Below are positions 5,896 to 13,733 of a DNA stretch of 30,945 nucleotides, piece by piece. The notes beneath the pieces were generated by a model. That model was not told the DNA's origin. It saw only the letters and a list, made by a program, of their open reading frames with translations, and ran no database searches. The stretch is from a virus, in the IMG/VR virus record IMGVR_UViG_3300030380_004180, positions 1-30,945 of that record; one strand, written 5' to 3'. Position 1 is the first letter of the stretch, and each line of letters starts with the position of its first letter. The translations under genes were made by a program, and so were the position numbers.

Positions 5896-7065
5896 TCATC
5901 TGATTGCATACTTACCAAAATTAGGTCTGCTTAACAATGAGTATGTCGAATATCGAAGAGCATCAGTAGTGTGATTTGCGTGATCCTCTGGAATGTTTAA
6001 GATTCTTCCGTTTCGATCTTCTCTCCATTTATAGTTTCTAAATTCAGAAATTAAGTTTTCACTTCCACTTATCAGGTGTATCTTGTATCTCTTCAATAGA
6101 TCAATCCCTGCATTAACAGAATCTCTGCCCTTGATGCTTGGTCTTACATTCCAACCCATTCTTCGCAATTCATCATTTAAGCGAGCCTCTGCCGAATCAG
6201 CAAAAATCACCTCTCTGTCAATTTGCAATTTCTGAAAGAACTTATGTATGTCAATTGTTGTCATCATTCTTTGGTAAAGAAATTCTTTTACGTAAAGATT
6301 ATACCCATCAATCCAAACCCCGACCAGAGTTGTAGGATCATTCGTGTATCCATAGTCCATCCCATACGACAAAAAGGAGGCATTCTCAGGTACTTTGTTC
6401 ACTTCAATGTATCTAAAGATTGTTGATCTTGAAACTCCCCTTTGCCCTAATCCATAAATTTGCCAATACTGTTCATCTGTTTCTCTTAATCTTTCAATCT
6501 CTCCAATGATTGTATCAGAAAGAAATGGGTTATCTAAATAAGTTGTTTGAAAAAAATCAGCATCCTCTCTTGGTATCACTTTGTCGTAAATCCAATGAAA
6601 TTCATCCGATGGATTAAAATCAAGAACAATCTTGCCCTCTGTCCTGAAGATCAATTGTTGCCAATCTTCCCAACTTAATTCATTCGCCTCATTGATGAAA
6701 AGCAAATCTCTCTTTCTCCCTCTCACTTTTTGAGGCTGATCCAAAGAAATGAATTCAACTAAATTGTTGTAGAGTATGTATTCTGAAGATGATTTGTTAT
6801 GAAACTCCTCCTTGTACATTTGATGAGTTTTCAATATCTCCAGAAAATCTCGCAGAACTGATGCCCTCAATGCAGGAAAAGTTTTTCTACATATCGTTAT
6901 TGTTTTACCTCTGTGTTGGGGTGCATAATGAAAGATGAGCCAAACAAGGATGTTGTATGTTTTCCCTGATCTTGTTCCACCCTGTTCAACAATTATCTTT
7001 TTTTCACTCTGGAGAAGATGATTGCAAACTTCATTAGTTTGAACTTTTGCTTTTGACAATCTCAA
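5896..7065 (-). CDS. terL: Terminase large subunit
   Basis: The 389-residue DNA-packaging motor. The ATPase has Walker A GGTRSGKT at residues 29-36 and Walker B LLFINEAN at 121-128. The RNase H-like nuclease has its acidic residues in GMDYG (Asp237), IFADSAE (Asp290) and HTTDALRY (Asp368). It belongs to the Terminase_3/6, PBSX-like group, and the length is normal for compact terminases. The frame has no ATG before the Walker A motif; the likely start is TTG at 7065 (or TTG at 7059), overlapping the small subunit gene by 32 nt. With the small subunit it would bind DNA and translocate it through the portal. Confidence 0.95.
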   Translation of the reverse strand: MRLSKAKVQTNEVCNHLLQSEKKIIVEQGGTRSGKTYNILVWLIFHYAPQHRGKTITICRKTFPALRASVLRDFLEILKTHQMYKEEFHNKSSSEYILYNNLVEFISLDQPQKVRGRKRDLLFINEANELSWEDWQQLIFRTEGKIVLDFNPSDEFHWIYDKVIPREDADFFQTTYLDNPFLSDTIIGEIERLRETDEQYWQIYGLGQRGVSRSTIFRYIEVNKVPENASFLSYGMDYGYTNDPTTLVGVWIDGYNLYVKEFLYQRMMTTIDIHKFFQKLQIDREVIFADSAEARLNDELRRMGWNVRPSIKGRDSVNAGIDLLKRYKIHLISGSENLISEFRNYKWREDRNGRILNIPEDHANHTTDALRYSTYSLLSRPNFGKYAIR

Positions 7066-7384
7066 TTGTTATATCGTTTGGTAAGCCATCGCCTCCTGTT
7101 ATCTCCTGTCTTTCAACATAGCCTCTTTTCTTGCCTTTTGTTTTTAAGTAGAATATTGTAGCAGATGTATTCCCTTCCTGAATTTGTTTGTGCAATTGTG
7201 ATTCTGCAAAATCCAGAGCAATGTTTTGTATATCCTCTACTTGTGTTCTGAAGCTTTCATCTTTCATCCATTCATAAAAAGTACTCCTTGCAATTCCTAC
7301 CTGCTTGACTGCAGTTGTAACGACCCCAAGCGATTTCTCCAGAGATTCAATAACTGCTTTTTTTAGTGTGTCCGTTTTGTCCAT
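7034..7384 (-). CDS. terS: Terminase small subunit
   Basis: A 116-residue protein with an N-terminal helix-turn-helix (about residues 20-45: TTAVKQVGIARSTFYEWMKD), as in small terminases that recognise the packaging site, then a helical oligomerisation region (DFAESQLHKQIQEG) and ATIFYLKTKGKKRGY, a pattern common in phage TerS proteins. The C-terminal tail overlaps the large subunit gene by 32 nt. It follows the glycosyltransferase pair, with a 38-codon ORF between. Confidence 0.85.
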   Translation of the reverse strand: MDKTDTLKKAVIESLEKSLGVVTTAVKQVGIARSTFYEWMKDESFRTQVEDIQNIALDFAESQLHKQIQEGNTSATIFYLKTKGKKRGYVERQEITGGDGLPNDITIEIVKSKSSN

Positions 7385-7479
7385 TTTATTTGTTCTAAAT
7401 ATTCAACGATCTGTATGTAAACCTTTGGGAAATCTCTGTATAAAACTTGTACAATTTCTGAATCCTTTAGGTCATCCAT
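7363..7479 (-). CDS. Small ORF between glycosyltransferase and terS (38 aa)
   Basis: A 38-codon ORF beginning MDDLKDSEIV. It starts two bases after the stop of the glycosyltransferase gene and overlaps the start of terS by 22 nt in another frame. It fills what would otherwise be a gap of nearly 100 bases in a genome that is almost fully coding. A predicted helix with hydrophobic spacing (IVQVLYRDFPKVYIQIVEYL) supports a real small protein. The function is unknown. Confidence 0.45.
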   Translation of the reverse strand: MDDLKDSEIVQVLYRDFPKVYIQIVEYLEQIKWTKRTH

Positions 7480-7480
7480 T

Positions 7481-8224
7481 TCAAACTCCTTTTATTGGCA
7501 CTTTAATTATTGGGTTGATATCAAAAGTTTTCTTCTTTTTTCCTTTTTGTGTTGTATCAGATTTTACAATGTCTGTTCCCCATTTACGTTGGAAGATTTC
7601 AAATTGTTCTTTCTCTTTTGCAATTGTTCTATAATCAGCACAACCTCCAATGTTTCCGTGATCCTTTTTGACCAGATGCACAAAATTGAATCTAATCAGC
7701 TTTCTGTACTTATGTAACGTTTGTAAAGAGAAATCTAAATCTTCTTTCAAAGGTATTCTTTCATCAAAGGCACATTCGTTATTTATGAATCCCATTAAAC
7801 TGCCAGAAATCCAATTTGTAAAACTGATTGGTGTATACTCCCTGTACGATCCTTTGTCTCCAACAATGTTTACCCCCCAGAGTTTGCAATTTGCTTCTTC
7901 ACAAAAATTAAAAGCCATTTCAAAGAACTCGATAATGTCATCGATCTTTTTTGGATAAGGTAGATCATCTTTTTTTGTCCATATTTTTATTGCTTCAATG
8001 TCATCATCAATGATCAATCCTTTGTCTTTTATAAGTTCATCTTTTATGTAATTTCTTACCCTTGAAATGTTGCCTTGAATTCCATCTGGTAAGATGTGCA
8101 AATTCACATTATTTTTTTTGTAATCTTTTTGATCTTTTTTATCAATACAATAAATTACTTCAGGAATTAATTTGTGAGTTTTTAATCCATTAGGTCTTTT
8201 ATAAGATGGACTGTAAATCTTCAT
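7481..8224 (-). CDS. TAGT-like GT-A glycosyltransferase, copy 2 (247 aa)
   Basis: A 247-residue protein with the features of TET-associated glycosyltransferases. An N-terminal strand is followed by SYKRP (residues 7-11), an RVRN basic segment, a metal-binding IDDD at 72-75, and a catalytic acidic KEDLDF at 160-165; a C-terminal KDHGNIGG could close the active site. It overlaps its paralogue by 4 nt (ATGA). In other phages such enzymes are predicted to attach sugars to oxidised or hydroxymethylated pyrimidines in DNA. No TET/JBP oxygenase, DNA methylase or pyrimidine hydroxymethylase is visible here, so the acceptor may instead be a host-made base or a protein. GT-A class is likely; the substrate is unknown. 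Confidence 0.7.
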   Translation of the reverse strand: MKIYSPSYKRPNGLKTHKLIPEVIYCIDKKDQKDYKKNNVNLHILPDGIQGNISRVRNYIKDELIKDKGLIIDDDIEAIKIWTKKDDLPYPKKIDDIIEFFEMAFNFCEEANCKLWGVNIVGDKGSYREYTPISFTNWISGSLMGFINNECAFDERIPLKEDLDFSLQTLHKYRKLIRFNFVHLVKKDHGNIGGCADYRTIAKEKEQFEIFQRKWGTDIVKSDTTQKGKKKKTFDINPIIKVPIKGV

Positions 8225-8937
8225 ATGCCTTTGATTGGAGTTTTATATTCCCATCTTGTTTTGTTCCAAGTTGTTATTGGAAAGCCAAATTTTTTATTTA
8301 TAAATTTATGTGCTTTTGTTCTGTCTGATTCATCCCAACCTATAACCGAACCCTCGCCTCCTTCTTCTCCATAACAAATTGCAGCAAATTGATTCATTTT
8401 TAAAATTCTTCTGTTTCTTTGCATTTTTTGTACCCAAAAATCTAAGTCACCATTTACTCGCATTCTTTCATCATATCTTAACCCATCATTGACATTTAAT
8501 AAAACCATTTGACAAAAAAACTTTGTTAAACTAAATGGTGCAAAATCTTTATTTTTCATATTATCCTCTGTATAATCAAACCCAGAAAATGTTATGTTTG
8601 AATCTTCCATCATTATCTGCAAAATTTCCATTACTTCCAAAGCTTGATCTCCAGACAAAACCTCCCTTTCTTTTTTTCTTTTTAGATAAAGTAGATCATC
8701 ATCAATCATCCAACCAATGCCATTTGGTTCTCTTTCTTTTATTAAATCGATTACAGCATTTCTTTTTCTGCACTCTGATCCATCTTGTTTATCTGGTATT
8801 GAAAGAACAGCATCTCCATATTTCTTTCTGTAATCTTTTTCCTGAGATTTAGGCACAATAATATGCCCTGTTCCTAAATAATCATATGTCCTAACAATCT
8901 CTGGTCTTTTATAAGAAATGATGTAAATGTTATTCAT
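8221..8937 (-). CDS. TAGT-like GT-A glycosyltransferase, copy 1 (238 aa)
   Basis: A 238-residue paralogue of the next gene. It begins with IISYKRPEIV (6-15) and has a basic CRKRN segment (56-60), the metal-binding IDDD at 78-81, and the acidic GDLDF at 163-167 in the same order and spacing as its neighbour. Identity between the two is low outside these motifs, so the duplication is old or the genes arrived separately. It overlaps the ParB-like gene upstream by 8 nt and its paralogue by 4 nt, placing both in the operon just before the terminase. This location would suit modification of DNA before packaging. Confidence 0.72.
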   Translation of the reverse strand: MNNIYIISYKRPEIVRTYDYLGTGHIIVPKSQEKDYRKKYGDAVLSIPDKQDGSECRKRNAVIDLIKEREPNGIGWMIDDDLLYLKRKKEREVLSGDQALEVMEILQIMMEDSNITFSGFDYTEDNMKNKDFAPFSLTKFFCQMVLLNVNDGLRYDERMRVNGDLDFWVQKMQRNRRILKMNQFAAICYGEEGGEGSVIGWDESDRTKAHKFINKKFGFPITTWNKTRWEYKTPIKGI

Positions 8938-9520
8938 CCTTGAGGTTCTTCAGATATTCCGCTCCATTTACAACTCTTCCAACTCCCTTGCTCCAAGGTT
9001 TGCCATTCTGTCTTTTTGAATAAACCGATTTCAGTTTGAAATGAGTTTGAGCAGAAAGCCAATCAATATCATTGTCAAATGTTAAAACAACATAGTTGTG
9101 AGATTCATCCAAGTATTCGCTGAATTCAATCTCTGGTTCTTCAACCTCTGCCTTGTCATTCAGTACGGGTAAATCAAGTCCCCATTCCTCAAGTTGTTCT
9201 TTGTCCCATTCATTAGCTAATACATCCCAGTCCCATTCTCCAAAACTTGAATTGTCTTTAATTATGAACTCTTGTTGTTCTTCTTTCGTTAATTCATCTG
9301 CAATTTTGATCCAGACCTTTTGCAATCCTGCCTGTTTACAAGCTTCAAAACGCATATTTCCTCCGAGTATAACCATCTCCTTGTTCACCACAATTGGTCT
9401 TATCTCTAACATTTTTGGAAAATCTTTTATGCTCTGAACAAGCTTTTTGAACTTGTCATTTTTTATGAACCTGGGGTTTGTAGGATTCTTTTTTACTGCT
9501 GAAATATCAACTTGCTTCAT
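8930..9520 (-). CDS. ParB/Srx-like N-terminal domain protein (196 aa)
   Basis: A 196-residue protein. Residues 1-70 form a ParB/Sulfiredoxin-like domain: KQVDISAVKKNPTNPR, a central IRPIVVN strand and the signature GGNMRFEACKQAG (53-65). A following DNSSFGEWDWD (89-99) and EWGLDLP (112-118) are typical of the ParB-like proteins that accompany phage DNA methylases and terminases. Such domains bind or hydrolyse nucleotides and can nick DNA. No methylase partner is present. It overlaps the DnaA-like gene by 14 nt and the first glycosyltransferase by 8 nt. Confidence 0.8.
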   Translation of the reverse strand: MKQVDISAVKKNPTNPRFIKNDKFKKLVQSIKDFPKMLEIRPIVVNKEMVILGGNMRFEACKQAGLQKVWIKIADELTKEEQQEFIIKDNSSFGEWDWDVLANEWDKEQLEEWGLDLPVLNDKAEVEEPEIEFSEYLDESHNYVVLTFDNDIDWLSAQTHFKLKSVYSKRQNGKPWSKGVGRVVNGAEYLKNLKDE

Positions 9521-10010
9521 CTTTTATCTTTTTTTCAATTGTGTTCTCTCCTGTGGATTCTTCATAAAACTTATCTGTTAATGCATTTATCGCTTCCATC
9601 TCCGACATTTCCAATGTTTGCATTTTATTGAAGATGATGATTGAAAGATTGTGCTTAGTTCTTTCCGAACTTGTTAGTGTTTCATATAACGTAATTAAAG
9701 ATTTTTCATATCTAACATATAGTTCAAACATATTCAAAGAATGCCAAACAGTTGCGTGATCATATGTTGCATAGCCATTTGATTGATAAAACCTTGCGAT
9801 CTTAGTTAATCCCCAATGATAAGTTTTGCTCAAACAATAATTAAAAACTGATCTTATGTAGACATTGTCCTGCAATCTTGTTTTTTCAAAAACATCAATT
9901 CCTGTCAGTTTTTTTATTCTTCTTGCAAGATGTTGCGCTTCTGAAATACTAATTGTTGAGTATCTTTCCTTCTTTTTCTTTTTGATTTTTATTTTATCTT
10001 TTTTTATCAT
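9507..10010 (-). CDS. DnaA C-terminal-like DNA-binding protein (167 aa)
   Basis: A 167-residue protein with a very basic N-terminus (Lys-rich over the first 15 residues), followed by a helical domain. Its YDHATVWHSLN (83-93) closely matches the DnaA domain IV signature that reads DnaA boxes, and the preceding helices (VFNYCLSKTYHWGLTKIARFY) fit the same fold. It lacks any AAA+ ATPase domain. It could mark the phage origin or block host initiation. The gene overlaps its neighbours by 17 nt upstream and 14 nt downstream. The fold is fairly sure; the biological role is inference. Confidence 0.65.
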   Translation of the reverse strand: MIKKDKIKIKKKKKERYSTISISEAQHLARRIKKLTGIDVFEKTRLQDNVYIRSVFNYCLSKTYHWGLTKIARFYQSNGYATYDHATVWHSLNMFELYVRYEKSLITLYETLTSSERTKHNLSIIIFNKMQTLEMSEMEAINALTDKFYEESTGENTIEKKIKDEAS

Positions 10011-10836
10011 ATCTGTACTTTTTTAATGAGAATAATTTATTTTCATAGGTCAATTCGTTCAAAACTTCCCTTATCTCTTCATCAGTTTTTTTATGAAATA
10101 TTGAGTCATAAACTTTTAATGCAAGTTCCAACCTTTCTTTGCCCTGAAGATAAAAACTTTTGTCAATAGGAAAAAATCCAATATCATAAGTATTTTTTGA
10201 AACAGCAATAAATTCAAAATCTTCTGGCGGTATATCCATTAAGAAACAATAAACATACGCTTGTATGTCATATCCATACGAAAAAGCATTTTTTGGAAAA
10301 TCCTCTAAATTGCCACAGGTTTTTAGATCATAGATTCTGCCATCATCTTTCACAATATCTGCCTTTCCCCTAAATGGAAATCCTTGAATCATTCCCAAAA
10401 GAGGAACTTCAGAAACTGAATTTTCAAGTCTTGACATTGCTTTTTTATTTACAGTAAATTCTGCAACAAGTTTATTGTTAAAAATTCTTTCCGACATTGA
10501 ATAAATTTCTTGTCCTGCTTCTTCTCTTTCTGCTTTAAATCCTTTTGCAGTTCTCGTTTTCAATGAACTAAACCAGACCTCCTCATATTTTTCTGGCTCA
10601 AGAATCGCCCAATGAAAAAGCGACCCTGCTCGAAATGCAGATTCACTTCCTTTTTTTCCAGAACCATAGTACCACTCCTTTGGGCTTTTTGGTGGCACTA
10701 AGCCTGAAATGGAAGATTTGCTCAAAACCTTATCTTTTCCAAGGTAATTGAAATAAAAGTCATCATCTCGCATTTTTTTTAAAAGAGCATCCATTTCCCA
10801 AGTTTCACCATTTAAAAGTGTTATGTTATTTGCCAT
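9994..10836 (-). CDS. RecB/Exo8-like PD-(D/E)XK exonuclease
   Basis: A 280-residue nuclease of the exodeoxyribonuclease VIII, PDDEXK type. Characteristic elements are an SESAFRAGSLFHWAILEP segment (about residues 63-80), FRGKADIV with the metal-binding Asp and IYDLKTC with the catalytic D-x-K (about 155-173), and YDIQAYVYC (about 189-197) corresponding to the QxxxY motif of RecB-family nucleases. In phages it resects double-stranded ends for recombination with a single-strand annealing or binding protein. It overlaps the DnaA-like gene by 17 nt and the 76-residue gene by 11 nt. Confidence 0.85.
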   Translation of the reverse strand: MANNITLLNGETWEMDALLKKMRDDDFYFNYLGKDKVLSKSSISGLVPPKSPKEWYYGSGKKGSESAFRAGSLFHWAILEPEKYEEVWFSSLKTRTAKGFKAEREEAGQEIYSMSERIFNNKLVAEFTVNKKAMSRLENSVSEVPLLGMIQGFPFRGKADIVKDDGRIYDLKTCGNLEDFPKNAFSYGYDIQAYVYCFLMDIPPEDFEFIAVSKNTYDIGFFPIDKSFYLQGKERLELALKVYDSIFHKKTDEEIREVLNELTYENKLFSLKKYRYDKKR

Positions 10837-11056
10837 CTCTTTCTTTTATTATGGATTTTTCAAACTCTTCTGTGATTAAATCAATGAATGCACCATTAAT
10901 GCAAGTTCCTGCTATATCATCAATAAAAACGTAAGATTTTTTTTTATCTTTTTTTTCGATTGGAACTCTTATTCTGCAAGATGCTAATTGAATAAAAAGT
11001 TCAATGTCTTTTAAATTCATTTGATTATAAAAATCTATTATCTGTTTGTCTTCCAT
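10826..11056 (-). CDS. Hypothetical protein before exonuclease (76 aa)
   Basis: A 76-residue acidic, helical protein (MEDKQIIDFYNQMNLKDIEL) with a Lys-rich centre and a hydrophobic IDDIAGTCINGAFIDLI segment too polar to be a membrane span. It overlaps the coiled-coil gene upstream by 31 nt and the exonuclease by 11 nt. Its tight coupling to the exonuclease suggests a recombination accessory, but I do not recognise a family. Confidence 0.55.
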   Translation of the reverse strand: MEDKQIIDFYNQMNLKDIELFIQLASCRIRVPIEKKDKKKSYVFIDDIAGTCINGAFIDLITEEFEKSIIKERDGK

Positions 11057-11351
11057 CTTTTTTGTTTTCTAATTGTTTTTCTGCTTTTCTTGCTCTTTCA
11101 ACTGCTCGCAATTTATCTTCTCTATATTGTGACATAGCTTTGCCTGCCAATTCTCTTTCCATTCTCAACGTATGTATCTTTGAGTAGACCTGGATAAATG
11201 TATCTCTCAATTTCAAGATAGGTTCGCTATCTGGTTTCTGTTCTGTCCACTTTTCAATCAATGCAAGAATAAGAGCAAGATCAGAATCAAGCTCTGCATC
11301 AAAAACTGCATCAATTTTTTTGTGGTAATCAAGTTTTTCAATATTTCCCAT
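11025..11351 (-). CDS. Coiled-coil hypothetical protein (108 aa)
   Basis: A 108-residue, mostly helical protein. The second half has heptad-like spacing (IHTLRMERELAGKAMSQY, then REDKLRAVERARKAEKQLE) suggesting a dimeric coiled coil; the first half is acidic and helical. The start codon lies in a 17-bp palindrome, and a TAnnTTTG box lies 4 nt upstream, so it probably opens a transcription unit for the exonuclease-DnaA-like group. The function is unknown. Confidence 0.6.
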   Translation of the reverse strand: MGNIEKLDYHKKIDAVFDAELDSDLALILALIEKWTEQKPDSEPILKLRDTFIQVYSKIHTLRMERELAGKAMSQYREDKLRAVERARKAEKQLENKKDGRQTDNRFL

Positions 11352-11365
11352 ATTTCAAAAATATG
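11349..11365. promoter_or_regulatory. 17-bp palindrome with TATTTTTG box over a start codon
   Basis: CATATTT and AAATATG are perfect 7-nt arms around CAA, covering the ATG of the 108-residue coiled-coil gene. On the minus strand TATTTTTG (11356-11363) within it matches TAnnTTTG. A repressor site overlapping a promoter is possible. Confidence 0.4.
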
Positions 11366-11373
11366 AAAAATTT

Positions 11374-11781
11374 CTAATAAAAAGTCGTTACAATTGACGT
11401 TTTTTCTTCAAGAAGATAAACATCTTTGTTTTTTCTTTTCTTTGTCCACAAAGTTGTATCTGGACAATATAGCTTTTCCACCTCTGGCAATTTTAATTCA
11501 TCCAACCAAAATAAGTAATTCCCTTTAGGATCATTTACAAAATAAAATCTTGCCTCAACTTCCATCTGCATCAGCCTTTCATATTTGTAAACTTCAAGCA
11601 TTTTTGTTTCATAATAAGATTGTCGAAATTTCATTTCCATTGAGCAAGAAATTCCCTTTGGAGTTTTCCCAACCGCATCGCAGGAGTCATAACCTTCACC
11701 TGTCCAAGTTAATTCCCAATCATCAAAATTCAAAAGGGTTACAACCGCTTGTTCCCATTTATGAACTTTGTTCAAATCCAT
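11374..11781 (-). CDS. Putative PD-(D/E)XK endonuclease (135 aa)
   Basis: A 135-residue protein. GEGYDSCDAVGKTPKG (about 29-44) followed by CSMEMKFR (about 46-53) gives the D-x(n)-E-x-K arrangement of the PD-(D/E)XK nuclease core, and the following YYETKMLEVYKYERL helix and RFYFVNDPKG strand fit a small resolvase-type nuclease. It overlaps the gene upstream by 23 nt. It might resolve recombination junctions or act on replication intermediates. The family is likely; the specific reaction is inference. Confidence 0.6.
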   Translation of the reverse strand: MDLNKVHKWEQAVVTLLNFDDWELTWTGEGYDSCDAVGKTPKGISCSMEMKFRQSYYETKMLEVYKYERLMQMEVEARFYFVNDPKGNYLFWLDELKLPEVEKLYCPDTTLWTKKRKNKDVYLLEEKTSIVTTFY

Positions 11782-11983
11782 TCTTGTGAATAACGTTTAG
11801 TTGATCAATCCACTCCTGCCAAGTTTTTGAAGAACAAGTGCAAGGAATATAATATTGATGGTTAAAATATTTGGAATGTAATTGAGCCAAAAATCTTGTT
11901 ACTCTTTCCTGATTACCTTTAGTAAATCCTGTATTTTTAATTTCCGTGAATTCCCAATATTCACTCTCTGTCATCTGTGTCAT
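11759..11983 (-). CDS. Small CTC-motif hypothetical protein (74 aa)
   Basis: A 74-residue protein with a conserved-looking YYIPCTCSSKTWQEWIDQLN segment (about 44-63), containing two close Cys residues and a Trp-rich helix. This pattern occurs in small uncharacterised proteins of Bacteroidota phages. The start used is ATG at 11983; ATG at 11974 is an alternative. It overlaps both neighbours by 23 nt. The function is unknown. Confidence 0.6.
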   Translation of the reverse strand: MTQMTESEYWEFTEIKNTGFTKGNQERVTRFLAQLHSKYFNHQYYIPCTCSSKTWQEWIDQLNVIHKNGFEQSS

Positions 11984-12131
11984 TCCAAAAGAATTTAAAT
12001 TCGTTTAATTTGTTTTGTCTTTCTTTACATCCGCAACTTTCATATCCTAAAAAATCCTCAACAAACCATTTTACAAATCGATCTATGTAAAGGAATTTTG
12101 TAATTCTTGCAATTAAATCTCCAATCTTCAT
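11961..12131 (-). CDS. Small Cys-motif protein after the sigma gene (56 aa)
   Basis: A 56-codon ORF beginning MKIGDLIARITKFL, followed by a helical stretch and ESCGCKERQNKLN. GDLI at the start and CGC with a basic RQNKLN tail recur in small proteins of Bacteroidota phages and prophages. Its ATG overlaps the TGA of the sigma-like gene (ATGA), and its 3' end overlaps the next gene by 23 nt. It could be an amphipathic or zinc-binding regulator; the function is unknown. Confidence 0.65.
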   Translation of the reverse strand: MKIGDLIARITKFLYIDRFVKWFVEDFLGYESCGCKERQNKLNEFKFFWNDTDDRE

Positions 12132-12622
12132 AATTTTTTTTTCAGTTTTGTTTTCACATTTTTGTAAGTGTTATAAAGAGAATAATAGCTGATCTCTGTT
12201 TTTTCACTTAATCCTGCAATGCTTTCTCCTCCTTCAATATAATTGTAAACTCTTCTATCATACCAATGCATTGCATTTAGTTCATCCTGAATTTCTGAAT
12301 ATTTTTCAGTAATGTCCAATTCAAACTCAGTTATTAATTTTCCTAATTTTTTCTCGCTGATGTTATCAATCTCGACAAAAGTTGTTTTTTTCTCTTTTCT
12401 TTTTAGATCAATGAATAAACTTCTTAATGTCCTGAATACATAAAAATGGTTTATTTCTTTTTCATTGTACATAAAATTTGTTCCTGATTTAATCAATCGA
12501 TCAAGTTTTATATAACATTCCTGCACAATATCTTCTGCTGTAGATTTATTGCATCCAAAAGAGCAAACAATCCCAACCCAATCATCGTGTTTGTCAAAAA
12601 TGATTTCAAGAGTTGTTTTCAA
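12128..12622 (-). CDS. Sigma-70-like (ECF-type) sigma factor
   Basis: A 164-residue protein with two sigma regions. Region 2 includes AEDIVQECYIKLDRLI and the -10-reading helix FRTLRSLFIDLKRK. Region 4 is C-terminal, with DRRVYNYIEGGESIAGLSEKTEIS and YNTYKNVKTKLKKKL forming the helix-turn-helix for the -35 element. Regions 1 and 3 are absent, as in ECF factors. The frame has no early ATG; the likely start is TTG at 12622, which overlaps the upstream stop as TTGA (TTG at 12628 is also possible). It may direct RNA polymerase to late promoters; candidate sites with CGT(T/C)ATA lie before three structural genes. Confidence 0.75.
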   Translation of the reverse strand: MKTTLEIIFDKHDDWVGIVCSFGCNKSTAEDIVQECYIKLDRLIKSGTNFMYNEKEINHFYVFRTLRSLFIDLKRKEKKTTFVEIDNISEKKLGKLITEFELDITEKYSEIQDELNAMHWYDRRVYNYIEGGESIAGLSEKTEISYYSLYNTYKNVKTKLKKKL

Positions 12623-12792
12623 AACCAAGTTATGTGCACAGCAAAAACAAAAAACATTATAGTGATTCTCTCAAAATATTCATCCTCATCAACATCCTCC
12701 AGATCATTATATCTTTGATCAATATTTGGGTTGTAATAAATGATGCCTGCAGAAAATCCGTAGATCGGTACGATCTGAAAATTTAAATCCAT
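12619..12792 (-). CDS. Small protein with DVDEDEY acidic motif and hydrophobic C-terminus
   Basis: A 57-codon ORF beginning MDLNFQIVPIYGFSAGIIYY, with an acidic centre (LEDVDEDEYFERI) and a hydrophobic end (TIMFFVFAVHITWF). Proteins of this shape recur in Bacteroidota phages and prophages. The hydrophobic ends may associate with a membrane or a larger complex. Its stop overlaps the TTG start of the sigma gene (TTGA), and it begins 20 nt after the helicase stop. The function is unknown. Confidence 0.65.
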   Translation of the reverse strand: MDLNFQIVPIYGFSAGIIYYNPNIDQRYNDLEDVDEDEYFERITIMFFVFAVHITWF

Positions 12793-12812
12793 TTATCTTC
12801 AATTTCAAACAA

Positions 12813-13721
12813 TCAGATAGGCAAATCCTTCTGCCCTCTGATCGGCTTTTTAATTAAAGATACGTTATTTATTTCAAATCCAACATTGTTAGGCAATGAG
12901 CGCATCTCAATTGGACTATCTAAACTTGTTGGCCTCCCCCCTGTATCAATGTCTTTCACCTTTCTCACGTGAATAAAACTAAACATCCAATTTACAGGGT
13001 GGTAAATGTACCTGTGGATCACCAAAAAATCATCTGCACGATTTACAAATTTTCCTCCGCCCTCAATATCACTTGCCATTGGTGGAATAGGGTGATCATA
13101 ATAATCGTGGTTTTGTGCGTGTTTTTTCCTCAATGCTTCAGTCGCAGCGTGAGTACACAGCCAGATTGAAACATTATTTTTTTTGCAAAACATTCGCATT
13201 TCGCTTGTTACATTGTAATCATATTCGTGACTGTTCATTCCTTTCTCCATTTTCTTTGTCAATGAATTATAAGGATCAATCAAAAATCCATCATAGTCCC
13301 AAGCATCTTTGACCGCTTGTCCAAGTTCTCTCAATCTTCTCCAATCGTAGATTTCCTCATTTGAGATAAATTTAAAATGACTGTTAATGAATTCAAGCCT
13401 TGAATCAAATTCCGAATCCTGAATTTTATTAATCGGTTTGTGTTCTAAGAATTCAATCAGCTTTTTTATCAATGTATAAGGATCATTTTCAGAGCTGAAA
13501 ATAAGCCATCGAAGATCATTCTTAAGACTATGTAAGAGCATAAGATATAAAACAACAGAAGTTTTGCCAACATTAGCGTGACCCAAAACAAGATTGAAGT
13601 TGCCTTTTTTAAACCTGAAGTGTTCATCGATCTCTGGAACTTCCAACTTGTAACCTTCACGTATCTTGCCATTTCTGACATCTCGAATTTTTTGTATTTC
13701 ATCTTTAAATTCTATAAGCAT
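12813..13721 (-). CDS. DnaB/RecA-type replicative helicase or ATPase (302 aa)
   Basis: A 302-residue RecA-fold ATPase. Walker A is GHANVGKTS at residues 47-55, Walker B lies in DGFLIDPYNS at about 144-153, and IWLCTHA forms the sensor strand that follows. This resembles the C-terminal domain of DnaB-type helicases without the N-terminal primase-binding domain. ATG at 13721 is preferred; the frame could open further upstream, but that would run through a terminator hairpin. The protein ends in KDLPI, matching the DLPI end of the upstream gene product. It probably unwinds the phage origin or fork. Confidence 0.85.
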   Translation of the reverse strand: MLIEFKDEIQKIRDVRNGKIREGYKLEVPEIDEHFRFKKGNFNLVLGHANVGKTSVVLYLMLLHSLKNDLRWLIFSSENDPYTLIKKLIEFLEHKPINKIQDSEFDSRLEFINSHFKFISNEEIYDWRRLRELGQAVKDAWDYDGFLIDPYNSLTKKMEKGMNSHEYDYNVTSEMRMFCKKNNVSIWLCTHAATEALRKKHAQNHDYYDHPIPPMASDIEGGGKFVNRADDFLVIHRYIYHPVNWMFSFIHVRKVKDIDTGGRPTSLDSPIEMRSLPNNVGFEINNVSLIKKPIRGQKDLPI

Positions 13722-13733
13722 TCCTAAATATAT

